A stretch of 64,000 nucleotides of DNA from Clostridiales bacterium (GCA_024684435.1 JAIKWV010000020.1:48119-112118), one strand, 5' to 3'; shown: positions 32,848 to 41,095, counted from the first letter of the stretch. The notes: generated by a model from the sequence alone, not told the origin. Translations and numbers: made by a program.

Positions 32848-33129
32848 ATGTCAACCAGCTATGAGGCAATGGTAGTTTTCTCAATTGCCAAGGGTGAAGA
32901 GGCTTACAAGGAGCTTCTCACAAAGTTCACTGCCTTAGTTGAGCAGAACGGCACTCTTGAAGGCGTCGATGAGTGGGGCAAGCGCAGACTTGCATATCCC
33001 ATCAACGATGAGCCCGAAGGGATCTATGTTCTCATCAACTTCACAAGCGGACCTGATTTCCCTGCTGAGTTTGAGCGTATCGTCGGTATTACAGACGGCG
33101 TTCTCCGCTCTCTCGTCATCAAAAAGTAA
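32848..33129 (+). CDS. rpsF: 30S ribosomal protein S6
   Basis: 93 aa, normal length. YEAMVVFSIAKGEEAYKEL opens the ferredoxin-like fold, VDEWGKRRLAYPINDEPEGI is the strongly conserved middle, and NFTSGPDFPAEFERIVGITD, then GVLRSLVIKK, ends it. S6 binds S18 in the platform of the 30S subunit. It is first in the rpsF-ssb-rpsR operon, a universal bacterial arrangement. AAGGAGGTG precedes the ATG. Confidence 0.98.
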   Translation: MSTSYEAMVVFSIAKGEEAYKELLTKFTALVEQNGTLEGVDEWGKRRLAYPINDEPEGIYVLINFTSGPDFPAEFERIVGITDGVLRSLVIKK

Positions 33130-33141
33130 GGAGAGGAAATC

Positions 33142-33594
33142 ATGCTTAATTGTGCAATCATAATGGGAAGGCTCGTCGCCGATCCCGAACTTCGTACCAC
33201 AACGACCGGACTTTCGGTCACATCCTTCACCGTGGCGGTAGACAGAGGCTATGCCAAGCAGGGTGAGGAGCGTCAGACAGACTTTATTGATGTAGTCGCC
33301 TGGCGTCAGACAGCTGATTTCGTGAGCCGCTTCTTCCGTAAAGGCTCAATGATAGCTGTCCAGGGCTCCATCAGGACCCGTTCATATGAGGATAAGAACG
33401 GCAACAAGCGCAAAGCTGTTGAACTTGTTGCGGACAATGTAAGCTTCTGCGGTTCAAAGGCAGAGTCAGGCGGAGTCCGTGTGGACGGTGCCATTGCTCC
33501 CGCCGCCGAGCCCATTGCTCCGGCTCCGTCATTTTCCACCGGTTCAAGCTCTGATTTCGAAGAGATCACCGATGATGACGATCTTCCGTTCTGA
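33142..33594 (+). CDS. ssb: Single-stranded DNA-binding protein
   Basis: 150 aa. The N-terminal OB fold is intact (CAIIMGRLVADPELRTTTTG, FTVAVDRGYAKQGEERQTDF, FIDVVAWRQTADFVSRFFRK, GSMIAVQGSIRTRSYEDKNG). An alanine/proline-rich linker follows, then the acidic tip EEITDDDDLPF, which docks partner repair and replication proteins. It lies 12 bp after rpsF, in the conserved ribosomal operon. Confidence 0.98.
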   Translation: MLNCAIIMGRLVADPELRTTTTGLSVTSFTVAVDRGYAKQGEERQTDFIDVVAWRQTADFVSRFFRKGSMIAVQGSIRTRSYEDKNGNKRKAVELVADNVSFCGSKAESGGVRVDGAIAPAAEPIAPAPSFSTGSSSDFEEITDDDDLPF

Positions 33595-33632
33595 TCTTCT
33601 TTCTTACATTTTAAACAAGGAGGTTATATAAA

Positions 33633-33878
33633 ATGGCATACGAGAAGTTTGATAAAAAGCCTAACAGAAAAGGCCGTAAAAAGGTTTGCTCTTTCTGCGT
33701 TGACCGTGTAGAGAGCATTGACTATAAGGACGTTAATAAGCTTCACAAGTTTATTTCCGACCGCGCGAAGATATTACCCCGCCGTGTAACCGGAACCTGT
33801 GCAAAGCATCAGCGCGAGCTGACAACAGCTATCAAGCGCGCACGTCATATCGCACTTCTTCCCTACACAAGCGACTGA
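33633..33878 (+). CDS. rpsR: 30S ribosomal protein S18
   Basis: 81 aa. [20 protein letters not shown], then [20 protein letters not shown] and the basic [20 protein letters not shown], are the S18 pattern. The two cysteines in CSFC with a later Cys (GTC) suggest a zinc-binding type form. It closes the operon, with AAGGAGGTT as ribosome site, and a strong terminator follows. Confidence 0.98.
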   Translation: MAYEKFDKKPNRKGRKKVCSFCVDRVESIDYKDVNKLHKFISDRAKILPRRVTGTCAKHQRELTTAIKRARHIALLPYTSD

Positions 33879-33897
33879 TTCCCCGGATCATATTCAG

Positions 33898-33938
33898 ACC
33901 GTAACGGTGAATTTCGTTTTGCCGTTACGGTTATTTTT
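33898..33938 (+). terminator. Intrinsic terminator of the rpsF operon
   Basis: Perfect 10-bp stem ACCGTAACGG (33898-33907) with CCGTTACGGT (33922-33931), followed by TATTTTTTC. Confidence 0.92.
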
Positions 33939-34054
33939 TCTGTTGCTGCCTGATTTTTACGTTTTTCTGCCGGATATCATGCTGTTAACGCAAAATCCCG
34001 GAGATATTGTGCAAAACAGCAAAAAAATTCTTATTTTTTTTACAGAAATAATCA

Positions 34055-34083
34055 TTGACAAATAGGCGATACTAATCTATTAT
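34055..34083 (+). promoter_or_regulatory. Promoter of the SigH-like sigma gene
   Basis: Perfect -35 TTGACA (34055-34060), a 17-base spacer, and -10 TATTAT (34078-34083). Transcription should begin near 34090, which argues against the ATG at 34090 as start codon. Confidence 0.85.
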
Positions 34084-34125
34084 AGTAGCATGGGACTTTT
34101 GGACAGGTCCTGTGCAGGTGAAGTT

Positions 34126-34692
34126 ATGAAAAATACTCCCTTTCTTACAGACGAACAGCTTGTTTCCCTTGCACGCCGCGGTGATGATTCAGCTATGGCT
34201 ATCCTCATAGCCCGCATCACTCCCGCAGTTCAGGCTCGCGCCGCGGTAAATTCCGTCGGCTCTTCGGTGGAATTTGACGACCTGACTCAGGAGGGTATGC
34301 TGGGTTTTCTTAAGGCTGTTTACAGCTTTGATGAGGAGGGCGGAGCATCATTCCGCACCTACGCAAACACCTGCATCAACAACCGTATCGTCTCGGTTTT
34401 GCGCAGGCAGTCCAGAGGCAAGGATATACCGTCTCCCGCCATAGTTTCTCTTGATGAGGCGGATTTTGAGCTTCCCGCGTCGTCGGATGATGACCCGCAG
34501 GAGATCATATCGGCGGAGGAATCCGTCAGACAGCTTGACGATACATTGAGCCGCAAGCTTTCCACCATGGAAAAAAAGGTGGCGGATCTGTATCTGTCCG
34601 GTCTCAGCTACGGCGATATTGCCGTCAGGCTGGGTATCAGCGACAAGGCGGTGGACAACGCTATACAGCGTATGCGCAAAAAGTTAAGATAA
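34126..34692 (+). CDS. RNA polymerase sigma factor, SigH-like
   Basis: 188 aa from ATG 34126, which has AGGTGA upstream. Region 2 reads FDDLTQEGMLGFLKAVYSFD and FRTYANTCINNRIVSVLRRQ, like SigH/Spo0H of Firmicutes. The linker SLDEADFELPASSDDDPQEI follows, and region 4 is LSTMEKKVADLYLSGLSYGD with the helix-turn-helix IAVRLGISDKAVDNAIQRMR. SigH drives early stationary-phase and sporulation or competence genes. I give no symbol because the branch (SigH or a related alternative factor) cannot be settled by eye. It is alone on its transcript, followed by a tRNA-like element. Confidence 0.88.
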   Translation: MKNTPFLTDEQLVSLARRGDDSAMAILIARITPAVQARAAVNSVGSSVEFDDLTQEGMLGFLKAVYSFDEEGGASFRTYANTCINNRIVSVLRRQSRGKDIPSPAIVSLDEADFELPASSDDDPQEIISAEESVRQLDDTLSRKLSTMEKKVADLYLSGLSYGDIAVRLGISDKAVDNAIQRMRKKLR

Positions 34693-34697
34693 ATATG

Positions 34698-34765
34698 TCC
34701 CTTGTAGCTTAATAAGGAAAGCATTGTTTTCAAGGATACCGGTGCAAATCCGGTCGGGGGCGATA
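34698..34765 (+). ncRNA. tRNA-like element with a shrunken anticodon arm
   Basis: It begins 5 bases after the sigma gene stop. It has a canonical-looking T arm (ACCGG-TGCAAAT-CCGGT, 34738-34754), a D-arm match (TA-GCTT-loop-AAGC, 34705-34722), and an acceptor-like stem (34698-34704 with 34755-34761: four Watson-Crick pairs, two G-T wobbles, one mismatch). Between D and T arms only 15 bases remain instead of about 23, holding a 3-bp TTG/CAA hairpin with TTTT loop. No CCA is encoded. It may be a tRNA remnant or a tRNA mimic in the leader of the next gene. Confidence 0.4.
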
Positions 34766-34795
34766 TCAAAAATATTTTTTAGCGAGGTAAGACAC

Positions 34796-35074
34796 ATGTA
34801 CGAAGACAAAACACTCATCTGTAAGGAATGCGGTAACGAATTCGTTTTCACAGCCGGTGAACAGGAATTCTATGCAGAGAAAGGCTTTGAGAATGAGCCT
34901 CAGCGCTGCAAGGCTTGCCGTGACGCCCGCAAGAATGCCAGCCGTGGAGAGCGCGAGATGTTCGAAGCTACCTGTGCAAGCTGCGGTGGAGTAGCAAGAG
35001 TTCCCTTTAAGCCCCGTGAGGATCGCCCCGTATACTGCAGCGACTGCTTTGCAAAGCAGAAGGAAGAAGCATAA
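34796..35074 (+). CDS. Double zinc-ribbon protein
   Basis: 92 aa from ATG 34796 with GAGGTAAG upstream. Two zinc-ribbon halves are plain: CKECGNEF at the start with CKACRDAR, and CASCGGVARVPF with CSDCFAKQ. The middle FVFTAGEQEFYAEKGFENEP is the zinc-ribbon signature seen in widespread small clostridial proteins of the CxxC-x(n)-CxxC type. Such proteins are thought to bind DNA or ribosome-related RNA, but I know of no proven role. It is monocistronic and lies just after the tRNA-like element, which falls in its 5' leader. Confidence 0.82.
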   Translation: MYEDKTLICKECGNEFVFTAGEQEFYAEKGFENEPQRCKACRDARKNASRGEREMFEATCASCGGVARVPFKPREDRPVYCSDCFAKQKEEA

Positions 35075-35149
35075 TTTTAATAGCGCATTAAGGATGAGAT
35101 TTTATATAAATCAACCCTAAAAGGCTTGTTACATTTATGCACAGAACCG

Positions 35150-35182
35150 ACGCCCCCGACAGCGATGTCAGGGGCGTTTTTC
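35150..35182 (+). terminator. Intrinsic terminator
   Basis: ACGCCCCCGACA (35150-35161) pairs with TGTCAGGGGCGT (35166-35177) around loop GCGA, with one bulge, followed by TTTTT. Confidence 0.9.
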
Positions 35183-35194
35183 TGTGAACGGCAC

Positions 35195-35358
35195 GAATGT
35201 CTCGCCACGGCGAAACGTTAATGGTGGGTGTTGCCCACACCCATTGTATGAGGGCTGCCGAGTCGTCAGCCCCTACAAGATAAGACAATAAGCATTACCT
35301 GTCATTTTTACAATTTTTGATGAATCCGTGTAGGGGAGGATTTCAGCGCCCTCCCTGT
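35195..35358. repeat. Dispersed palindromic repeat, copy 3 (modular)
   Basis: It holds a small palindrome GTGGGTGTTGCCCAC, then GGGCTGCCGAGTCGTCAGCC (like the reverse of the copy 2 third module), then the flank aataagcattacctgtcatt and TGATGAATCCGTGTAGGGGA. The last two match 17355-17402 beside copy 2 in sequence and order. The module order differs from copies 1 and 2. No gene lies between 35075 and 35419. Confidence 0.7.
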
Positions 35359-35370
35359 TTTTTGCATATG

Positions 35371-35403
35371 AAAAGCAGCCTCCCTTATGCACGAGGGAGG
35401 CTG
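35371..35403 (-). terminator. Intrinsic terminator of argCJBD
   Basis: CAGCCTCCCT (35376-35385) pairs with AGGGAGGCTG (35394-35403); a T-run of four follows on the minus strand. It lies 16 bases past the argD stop. Confidence 0.8.
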
Positions 35404-35419
35404 TTGCTTGTTGTTATCT

Positions 35420-36580
35420 TTATTTTACCGCTTCTTTTATGACATCCAGAGCCTTAATCAAAAGCTCATCAGGGATATTCAGCGCAGGGAGCAGACGAAC
35501 CTTGTCCTTCGCCTTGATGGGCAGGACGCCGTTCTTCATGCATTCCGCTATGACTTCGCCTGCGTCCTTTTCCGTCTTTATACCTATCATCAGACCCATA
35601 CCGTCCACGCTGATTATTCCGGGCTGACCTGTGAGAGCGTCAAAGATAAGCTTTGATTTCCTCTGAACGCCGTTTAAAAACTCGTCATCGAGCCTGTTGA
35701 GTATGGACAGCGCTGCGGCGGCGCACACGGGATTGCCGCCGAAGGTGGAGCCGTGACTGCCGGGGGTGAGCACGTTTTCCACTTTTTCCGAGAGCAGGGT
35801 GGCGCCCAGAGGCAGACCGCCCGCCAAGCCCTTCGCGGTGGATACCACATCCGGGGAGATGCCGTAGTTCATGTAGGCGTAAAGCTTACCGCTCCTGCCG
35901 TTGCCGCTCTGTACCTCGTCGCACATGAGAAGTACGTCGTACTTTTCGCACAGCTCAGCCAAACCCTTGACATAATCTGCGGGCAATGGCATAACGCCGC
36001 CCTCGCCCTGTATGGGTTCAATGAGCATACCGGCACATTTTGCGGTTTTGAAAACTTCTTCAGCTTCCGCAAGATCGCCCACCGTTACGGACACAAAGCC
36101 CGGGGTGAGGGGAGTGAAGTCCTTGTGAAACACGTCCTGACCCGTGGCGGCAAGGGTGGTGAGAGTTCTGCCGTGAAAGCTGTTTTTTAAGGTGACTATC
36201 GTGTAATAGTCAGCGCCTTTTTTATCTGCGGCGTATTTCCTCGCAACTTTGACGGCGCACTCGTTTGCCTCCGCTCCGGAATTTGAAAAGAAGACCTTTT
36301 TCATTCCTGTACGTTTGCAGAGCTGTTCAGCAAGAAGGGCGCATGGCTCGGAGTAATAGAGGTTGGATGTGTGTTGTAAAACTCCCGCCTGCTTCGCCAC
36401 AGCCTCCGCCCAGATCTTGTCGGAATAGCCGAAGGTGTTTACCGCGATGCCTGCCGCAAGGTCGATGTACTCTTTGCCCTCGTCGTCCCAGACAAGGGAG
36501 CCTTCGCCCTTGACCAGAGCAACGGGAAAACGGCCGTAGGTGTGGGCTATATATTCGTTGTCAAGCTGTTTTATGTTCAT
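35420..36580 (-). CDS. argD: Acetylornithine aminotransferase
   Basis: 386 aa, class III PLP aminotransferase. It converts N-acetylglutamate semialdehyde to N-acetylornithine with glutamate. GSLVWDDEGKEYIDLAAGIA and QHTSNLYYSEP open it. FFSNSGAEANECAVKVARKY binds the cofactor phosphate, LLMCDEVQSGNGRSGKLYAY has the PLP-pyridine aspartate, and VSTAKGLAGGLPLGA carries the Schiff-base lysine. HGSTFGGNPVCAAAAL follows. It is the last gene of argC-argJ-argB-argD, 3 bp after argB. Confidence 0.96.
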   Translation of the reverse strand: MNIKQLDNEYIAHTYGRFPVALVKGEGSLVWDDEGKEYIDLAAGIAVNTFGYSDKIWAEAVAKQAGVLQHTSNLYYSEPCALLAEQLCKRTGMKKVFFSNSGAEANECAVKVARKYAADKKGADYYTIVTLKNSFHGRTLTTLAATGQDVFHKDFTPLTPGFVSVTVGDLAEAEEVFKTAKCAGMLIEPIQGEGGVMPLPADYVKGLAELCEKYDVLLMCDEVQSGNGRSGKLYAYMNYGISPDVVSTAKGLAGGLPLGATLLSEKVENVLTPGSHGSTFGGNPVCAAAALSILNRLDDEFLNGVQRKSKLIFDALTGQPGIISVDGMGLMIGIKTEKDAGEVIAECMKNGVLPIKAKDKVRLLPALNIPDELLIKALDVIKEAVK

Positions 36581-36583
36581 GGC

Positions 36584-37441
36584 TTACTCCTTTGTAAACA
36601 TGGTGCCGATGCCTTCGTTTGTGAGCATTTCAATGAGAATGGCGTGGGGTATCCTGCCGTCGATTATAAACACGCGGTTTACGCCCCAGCTTATAGCGTC
36701 GGTACAGCACTTTATTTTCGGGATCATACCGCCGGAAATGATGCCCTGGGCGATAAGCTCCTCGGTTTCGCTGCATTTTATGGCGGGAATAAGGCTGTCC
36801 GGGTCGTTGACGTCCCGCATAACGCCGCTGATGTCGGTCATACTGATAAGGCTTTCCGCCTCCAGCTTGCCGGCGATCTTTGCCGCCGCTGTGTCAGCGT
36901 TGACATTGTAGACGTTGCCGTCCTTATCACAGGCGACGGTGGATATAACGGGGATATAGCCCTTTTCCAATACGTCTGTGATGGGCTGTACGTTCACCTC
37001 GGTGATATCGCCTACAAAGCCCAGACGCTCGTCCTTGACGGTCGCTTGCAGGATGTGTCCGTCTATACCGGAAAGACCTATGGCGTTGCCGCCCTTTGTG
37101 CCGATAAGGTTCACAAGGGATTTGTTCACCTTGCCCGCAAGCACCATCTGTACCACGTCCACGGTTTCTCTGTCGGTGACGCGCAGACCGTCCACAAACT
37201 GGCTTTCCTTGCCCACCTTTTTAAGCATATCGGTGATCTCGGGGCCGCCTCCGTGTACAAGCACAACCTTGACGCCTATAAGGTTCAGCAGAACGATGTC
37301 CCGCATAACGGAGTCCTTGAGCTTTTCGTTTATCATGGCGTTGCCGCCGTATTTTATAACAACTACTTTGCCGGTATATTCCTGTATGTAGGGCAGAGCG
37401 TGTACCAGGATCTTTGCCCTTTTAGCGTTTGAAATTTCCAT
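36584..37441 (-). CDS. argB: Acetylglutamate kinase
   Basis: 285 aa. ArgB phosphorylates N-acetylglutamate, usually the feedback-controlled step. VVIKYGGNAMINEKLKDSVM and VVLVHGGGPEITDMLKKVGK bind ATP and substrate. GLRVTDRETVDVVQMVLAGK and NVNADTAAAKIAGKLEAESL are the conserved second half, and GGMIPKIKCCTDAISWGVNR the end. The long N-terminal helix (KAKILVHALPYIQEYTGK) is of the hexameric, arginine-sensitive type. It lies in the operon between argJ and argD. Confidence 0.96.
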   Translation of the reverse strand: MEISNAKRAKILVHALPYIQEYTGKVVVIKYGGNAMINEKLKDSVMRDIVLLNLIGVKVVLVHGGGPEITDMLKKVGKESQFVDGLRVTDRETVDVVQMVLAGKVNKSLVNLIGTKGGNAIGLSGIDGHILQATVKDERLGFVGDITEVNVQPITDVLEKGYIPVISTVACDKDGNVYNVNADTAAAKIAGKLEAESLISMTDISGVMRDVNDPDSLIPAIKCSETEELIAQGIISGGMIPKIKCCTDAISWGVNRVFIIDGRIPHAILIEMLTNEGIGTMFTKE

Positions 37442-37458
37442 TGCAATATCCTCCCTTA

Positions 37459-38670
37459 TCAGGTGCGGTAATCGCCGTTTATTTTAACGTAATCGTATGT
37501 AAGGTCACAGCCCCATGCGGTGGATGAAAAATCGCCGTCATTGAGACTGACAAGGATCTCGATCTCACTTTCCGTGAGGACTTTCTTGGCGATCTCCTCG
37601 GAGAAGGCAACGCCCTCACCGTTTCGGCAGACTTCCACGGTGCCTGCCTTTGACCTGAAGGACACGCCAATCTTGTGCACGTCCACGTCAGCTCCGCTGT
37701 AGCCTATCGCGCAGAGCACTCTTCCCCAGTTGGCGTCCGCGCCGAACATTGCGGCCTTTGTAAGGGAGGAACAGATAACGCTCTTGGCGACGGTTTTTGC
37801 TGTCTGCAGGTCGGCGGCGCCGTCCACCTTGCACTCAAGGAGCTTTGTGGCGCCCTCGCCGTCTCCTGCGATCCTTCTGCACAGGTAGACGGAAACCGTG
37901 TTGAGAGCCTTCATGAATATTTTGAAATTTTCGTCCTCGCTGTCAATGAGCTTGTTGCCTGCCATGCCGTTTGACAGGATGCAGACCATGTCGTTTGTGG
38001 AGGTGTCACCGTCAATGGAGATCATATTGAAGGTCTCCGTGATATCTCCGGAAAGAGCCTTCTGAAGCATGGCGGGGGAAATGGCGCAGTCGCTGGTGAG
38101 AAAAACAAGCATTGTCGCCATATTGGGATGAATCATGCCCGAACCCTTGGCAATGCCTCCGATGCGGCACTCCACGCCGTCTATCTCAAATGAAACGGCT
38201 ATCTCTTTAAGTTTTGTGTCGGTGGTCATTATTCCCTCGGCGGCCTCCGCGGAATTTTTGCCCAGAGCCTTGTGAAGCATAGGAATACCTGTCTTGAAGG
38301 GCTCAATGTCCATGGGCAGACCGATGACTCCCGTGGACGCCACGACTATGTCGGACGCTTTGAGTGACAGCTCTTCAGCCAGGAGCTTGCAGGTCTCCTC
38401 CGCCAGCTGTTCTCCGCCGGTGTTGCAGGTGTTGGCGTTGCCGCTGTTGCATATTATAGCTTGAGCATAGCCGTCGGCAATGTGGTTCTTTGTAACGGAA
38501 AGGGGAGCGCCCTTGACAAGATTTGTGGTGTAGACTGCCGCCGACGCAGCGTTCTTTTCACTGTATATCAGGGCAAGGTCTCTCTTTGTCCTGTTCTTTC
38601 TTATCCCGCAGTGAACTCCTGCCGCAGTAAAGCCTTTTGCGGCGCAGACGCCGCCTTTGATTATTTTCAT
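37459..38670 (-). CDS. argJ: Bifunctional ornithine acetyltransferase/N-acetylglutamate synthase
   Basis: 403 aa from ATG 38670, with AGGAGG nine bases upstream. ArgJ recycles the acetyl group from acetylornithine to glutamate, so the pathway is the cyclic one and no argE is needed. GVCAAKGFTAAGVHCGIRKN starts it. The self-cleavage site is in KGSGMIHPNMATMLVFLTSD, where the Thr becomes the N-terminal nucleophile of the beta chain. NANTCNTGG and SIDGDTSTNDMVCILSNG are further family blocks. Whether it is mono- or bifunctional is not decidable by eye. It lies 16 bp after argC. Confidence 0.95.
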   Translation of the reverse strand: MKIIKGGVCAAKGFTAAGVHCGIRKNRTKRDLALIYSEKNAASAAVYTTNLVKGAPLSVTKNHIADGYAQAIICNSGNANTCNTGGEQLAEETCKLLAEELSLKASDIVVASTGVIGLPMDIEPFKTGIPMLHKALGKNSAEAAEGIMTTDTKLKEIAVSFEIDGVECRIGGIAKGSGMIHPNMATMLVFLTSDCAISPAMLQKALSGDITETFNMISIDGDTSTNDMVCILSNGMAGNKLIDSEDENFKIFMKALNTVSVYLCRRIAGDGEGATKLLECKVDGAADLQTAKTVAKSVICSSLTKAAMFGADANWGRVLCAIGYSGADVDVHKIGVSFRSKAGTVEVCRNGEGVAFSEEIAKKVLTESEIEILVSLNDGDFSSTAWGCDLTYDYVKINGDYRT

Positions 38671-38686
38671 AATAGCAGTCCTCCTG

Positions 38687-39613
38687 TTATATCTCAAGCC
38701 CTGTCCCGGGCTCAAGTCCTAATTTTATGTTCATACATTCTATCGCGGCGCCGGATGCGCCCTTGCCTAAATTATCATATGTTGCGCACAGTATAATTCT
38801 GTCGTCGTTGCCGTAGGCGGTCACCGCCATGGAATCCTTGCCGGAGAGAGCGCAGGCGTTCAAAAAGCCTTCCCCGGAGCAGTCGGCGCAGTAGACGATA
38901 GGGGTATTGTACTGTGCCTTGTATATATTTGTGATGTCCTCGATACCGACGCCCTTGAGCATGGATCTGTGAAGAGGAACGGTGACCTGCATACCGCTGT
39001 AAAAGTCCGCTACCACCGGACAGAACACCGGGGGAACGTCAACGCCGGTCTGACACTGCATTTCTTTTAAATGCTTGTGGGTCTGACCCAGACCGTACTG
39101 CCTGGGAGCCCGGAGCAGGGGATCGCGGTCGTCGGCTTCATATTGAGCGATCATCTTTTTGCCGCCGCCGCTGTAGCCTGTCAAGGAAAAGCAGGAAAGG
39201 GAAGCGGAGCTGTCCAGGACCCCCGCCTTTATCAGAGGATAAACAAGGGCAATAAAGCCGCTGGCGTGACAGCCGGGGGAAGCGATACGGTCAGAGTTTA
39301 TGATATTTTGCCTGTGTTCAGGGGATAGCTCCGGAAAGCCATACGCCCAGCCCTCCGCCGTGCGGTGGGCGGTGGATGTGTCGATTATCACTGTTTTACT
39401 GCCCTGCGCCATGGAAACGGCTTCTTTCGCGGCGTCGTCGGGCAGGCAGAGAAAGGAGATGTCCGCCTGAAACAGAGCTTCTTCTATGCTCTTTGGATCC
39501 TTGCGCAATTCATCCGGCAGGATCAGAAGCTCGATATCCTTACGCTCTTTGAGCCTTTCGTATATGCGCAGTCCGGTAGTCCCGGCGCTGCCGTCAATAA
39601 AAATTTTATTCAT
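38687..39613 (-). CDS. argC: N-acetyl-gamma-glutamyl-phosphate reductase, type 2
   Basis: 308 aa from ATG 39613, with AGGTGGAAAG upstream. IFIDGSAGTTGLRIYERLKE is the NADP-binding start of the shorter type 2 ArgC, distinct from the GxSGYxG of type 1. ADISFLCLPDDAAKEAVSMA follows. The catalytic cysteine is in ASPGCHASGFIALVYPL, with SCFSLTGYSGGGKKMIAQYE and VPLHRSMLKG in the dimerisation half. It reduces acetylglutamyl phosphate to the semialdehyde. It is first in the arg operon, behind a promoter containing an ARG box. Confidence 0.94.
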   Translation of the reverse strand: MNKIFIDGSAGTTGLRIYERLKERKDIELLILPDELRKDPKSIEEALFQADISFLCLPDDAAKEAVSMAQGSKTVIIDTSTAHRTAEGWAYGFPELSPEHRQNIINSDRIASPGCHASGFIALVYPLIKAGVLDSSASLSCFSLTGYSGGGKKMIAQYEADDRDPLLRAPRQYGLGQTHKHLKEMQCQTGVDVPPVFCPVVADFYSGMQVTVPLHRSMLKGVGIEDITNIYKAQYNTPIVYCADCSGEGFLNACALSGKDSMAVTAYGNDDRIILCATYDNLGKGASGAAIECMNIKLGLEPGTGLEI

Positions 39614-39656
39614 AAAACTTTCCACCTATTTTAAATACATGCATAATTTTTCGTAA

Positions 39657-39685
39657 ATTATAACATCTAATGAATAAAAATTCAA
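39657..39685 (-). promoter_or_regulatory. argC promoter with ARG box operator
   Basis: On the minus strand the -35 is TTGAAT (39685-39680) and the -10 is TATAAT (39662-39657), with an exact 17-base spacer. The spacer holds TGAATAAAAATTCA (plus 39671-39684), close to the Firmicutes ArgR/AhrC operator. Binding there would block polymerase when arginine is high. Confidence 0.78.
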
Positions 39686-39942
39686 TATATTTGTATATTA
39701 TTTTTTTTGTTTTAAAAATTTTTGTATACTTGTCGCAATGAATTACTTTATGATCCGGGTGTTTTGTACAATAGAACAAAAACATACAGCCAAACGTACA
39801 TTATAAAACCGGATGTCTTCCCTTTAACAGAGTTTAAATCTTAATATTTGATTAAGATTTATTTTGAAATATGGATTTTTTGAATAATATATGATAATAT
39901 ATTACAGTAGAATTACGATCATGAAAAATGGGAGGTAATCTT

Positions 39943-41070
39943 ATGAAGGGAATATTAAAGAGAACATTAAGTATGGTCCTGTGCCTCGTTATGCTGTTCA
40001 CAGTGTTCCAGGGCGCGATCATCAACACATCCGCAAAGGTTGTCGGGCCGGACAAGAAAACTCAGCTGACGATCAGCACGGACAAGAAAAAGTATGCCTG
40101 GGGGGACACGATAGTTTTCAGTATTGACGTAAAAAACGTCGCGAATGAAGAGCTTAAAAATATAGAGATATCTTCTTTTGCGAAAAGTTTTTATAATATC
40201 GCCTGGCAGGGTGATGTGCCTTTCATTGAAAGCTTAAAACCGGGGGAAACAAAAACCGTTCAGATAAGCTATTTTACTTTTAAGACCGTCGGACCTTGGG
40301 CTATATTTTGGCCGTTTATAATGCTGAACCATCCCGGGACAAGATCGTCATACAAAAAGACGAGCTTTAATTACGAGAAAATGGTCAGGGTCGGATTAGG
40401 TCTTTACAGGGTCGGGTTTAAAGTCGAGTACAATAAAACAGTGGTCGAAAAGATATCGGATTACAAGCCCGGCGACTATACCGCCGCATACAAGAACTTC
40501 TTTGCGGGCAACTCATACACATTTGCGGCTGATATCGGTCCCGATGCCATTGAAGGTCTGGAGCTGAAGGATACACGCGCTATTGTGTATGTCAGCGGAA
40601 TAAGTAAAACTACCCACTATACCTTCGATTTGAGGAAGGTTTTGGCTAACGCCGACAAGCACAGGATCCTGGGCTATTACAGCATCAGCAAATCACCGTT
40701 TCTGAAACATCTCTATGACGCTCAGGCGTATATCATCAAAAAGACAAATAAGTTTTACCTTAGCATACCTCAACTCTGCATATATACGAAGGCTTATGAA
40801 AACAGTGACTATGAAAAGATAAATGATCTGATCGGCGTGGTTTTTAAAGACGGAGAATTTATCGGAAGCGAAACAGTCGACGGAATGATCCGGGAGAGCT
40901 TCAAAATAGATAATGATCTTATTTATCATTACTATTATAAAGATGGGGTGTTCGTAAGTCTTGATGCCGAAAAGAACGGCAAAATCAGTAATGTGCTTGT
41001 AGTCAAATCCATTTCCGAGGGCGTTAAGAACAAATCCGTTTTCAACGGACCTTACGGCTTTGAGGTCTGA
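39943..41070 (+). CDS. Secreted protein of unknown function
   Basis: 375 aa from ATG 39943 with GGGAGGTAAT upstream. The signal peptide is MKGILKRTLSMVLCLVMLFT, with probable cleavage after NTSA. Residues about 40-115 look like an immunoglobulin-type beta sandwich: TQLTISTDKKKYAWGDTIVF, then IDVKNVANEELKNIEI and LKPGETKTVQISYFTF, a CARDB/NEW3-like pattern. The remainder is Tyr- and Lys-rich with no family recognised. It is alone on its transcript and divergent from the arg operon. There is no sorting signal, so release or charge-based wall contact is likely. Confidence 0.7.
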   Translation: MKGILKRTLSMVLCLVMLFTVFQGAIINTSAKVVGPDKKTQLTISTDKKKYAWGDTIVFSIDVKNVANEELKNIEISSFAKSFYNIAWQGDVPFIESLKPGETKTVQISYFTFKTVGPWAIFWPFIMLNHPGTRSSYKKTSFNYEKMVRVGLGLYRVGFKVEYNKTVVEKISDYKPGDYTAAYKNFFAGNSYTFAADIGPDAIEGLELKDTRAIVYVSGISKTTHYTFDLRKVLANADKHRILGYYSISKSPFLKHLYDAQAYIIKKTNKFYLSIPQLCIYTKAYENSDYEKINDLIGVVFKDGEFIGSETVDGMIRESFKIDNDLIYHYYYKDGVFVSLDAEKNGKISNVLVVKSISEGVKNKSVFNGPYGFEV

Positions 41071-41095
41071 TCCCAGGGCAAATTATATTTTTAAG

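Noticed and set aside
34090..34125. ATG at 34090 as start of the SigH-like gene
   Set aside because: The promoter places the transcription start at about 34090, and AGGTGA lies before ATG 34126.
34698..34765. Call as an ordinary tRNA-Glu (loop TTTTCAA could be read as anticodon TTC)
   Set aside because: The bases on each side of that loop do not form a 5-bp anticodon stem, and eight bases are missing between D and T arms. I kept it only as tRNA-like.
36542..37432. Plus-strand ORF of 296 codons opposite argB
   Set aside because: Antisense to an intact, motif-complete argB. The long open frame comes from codon bias, not coding.
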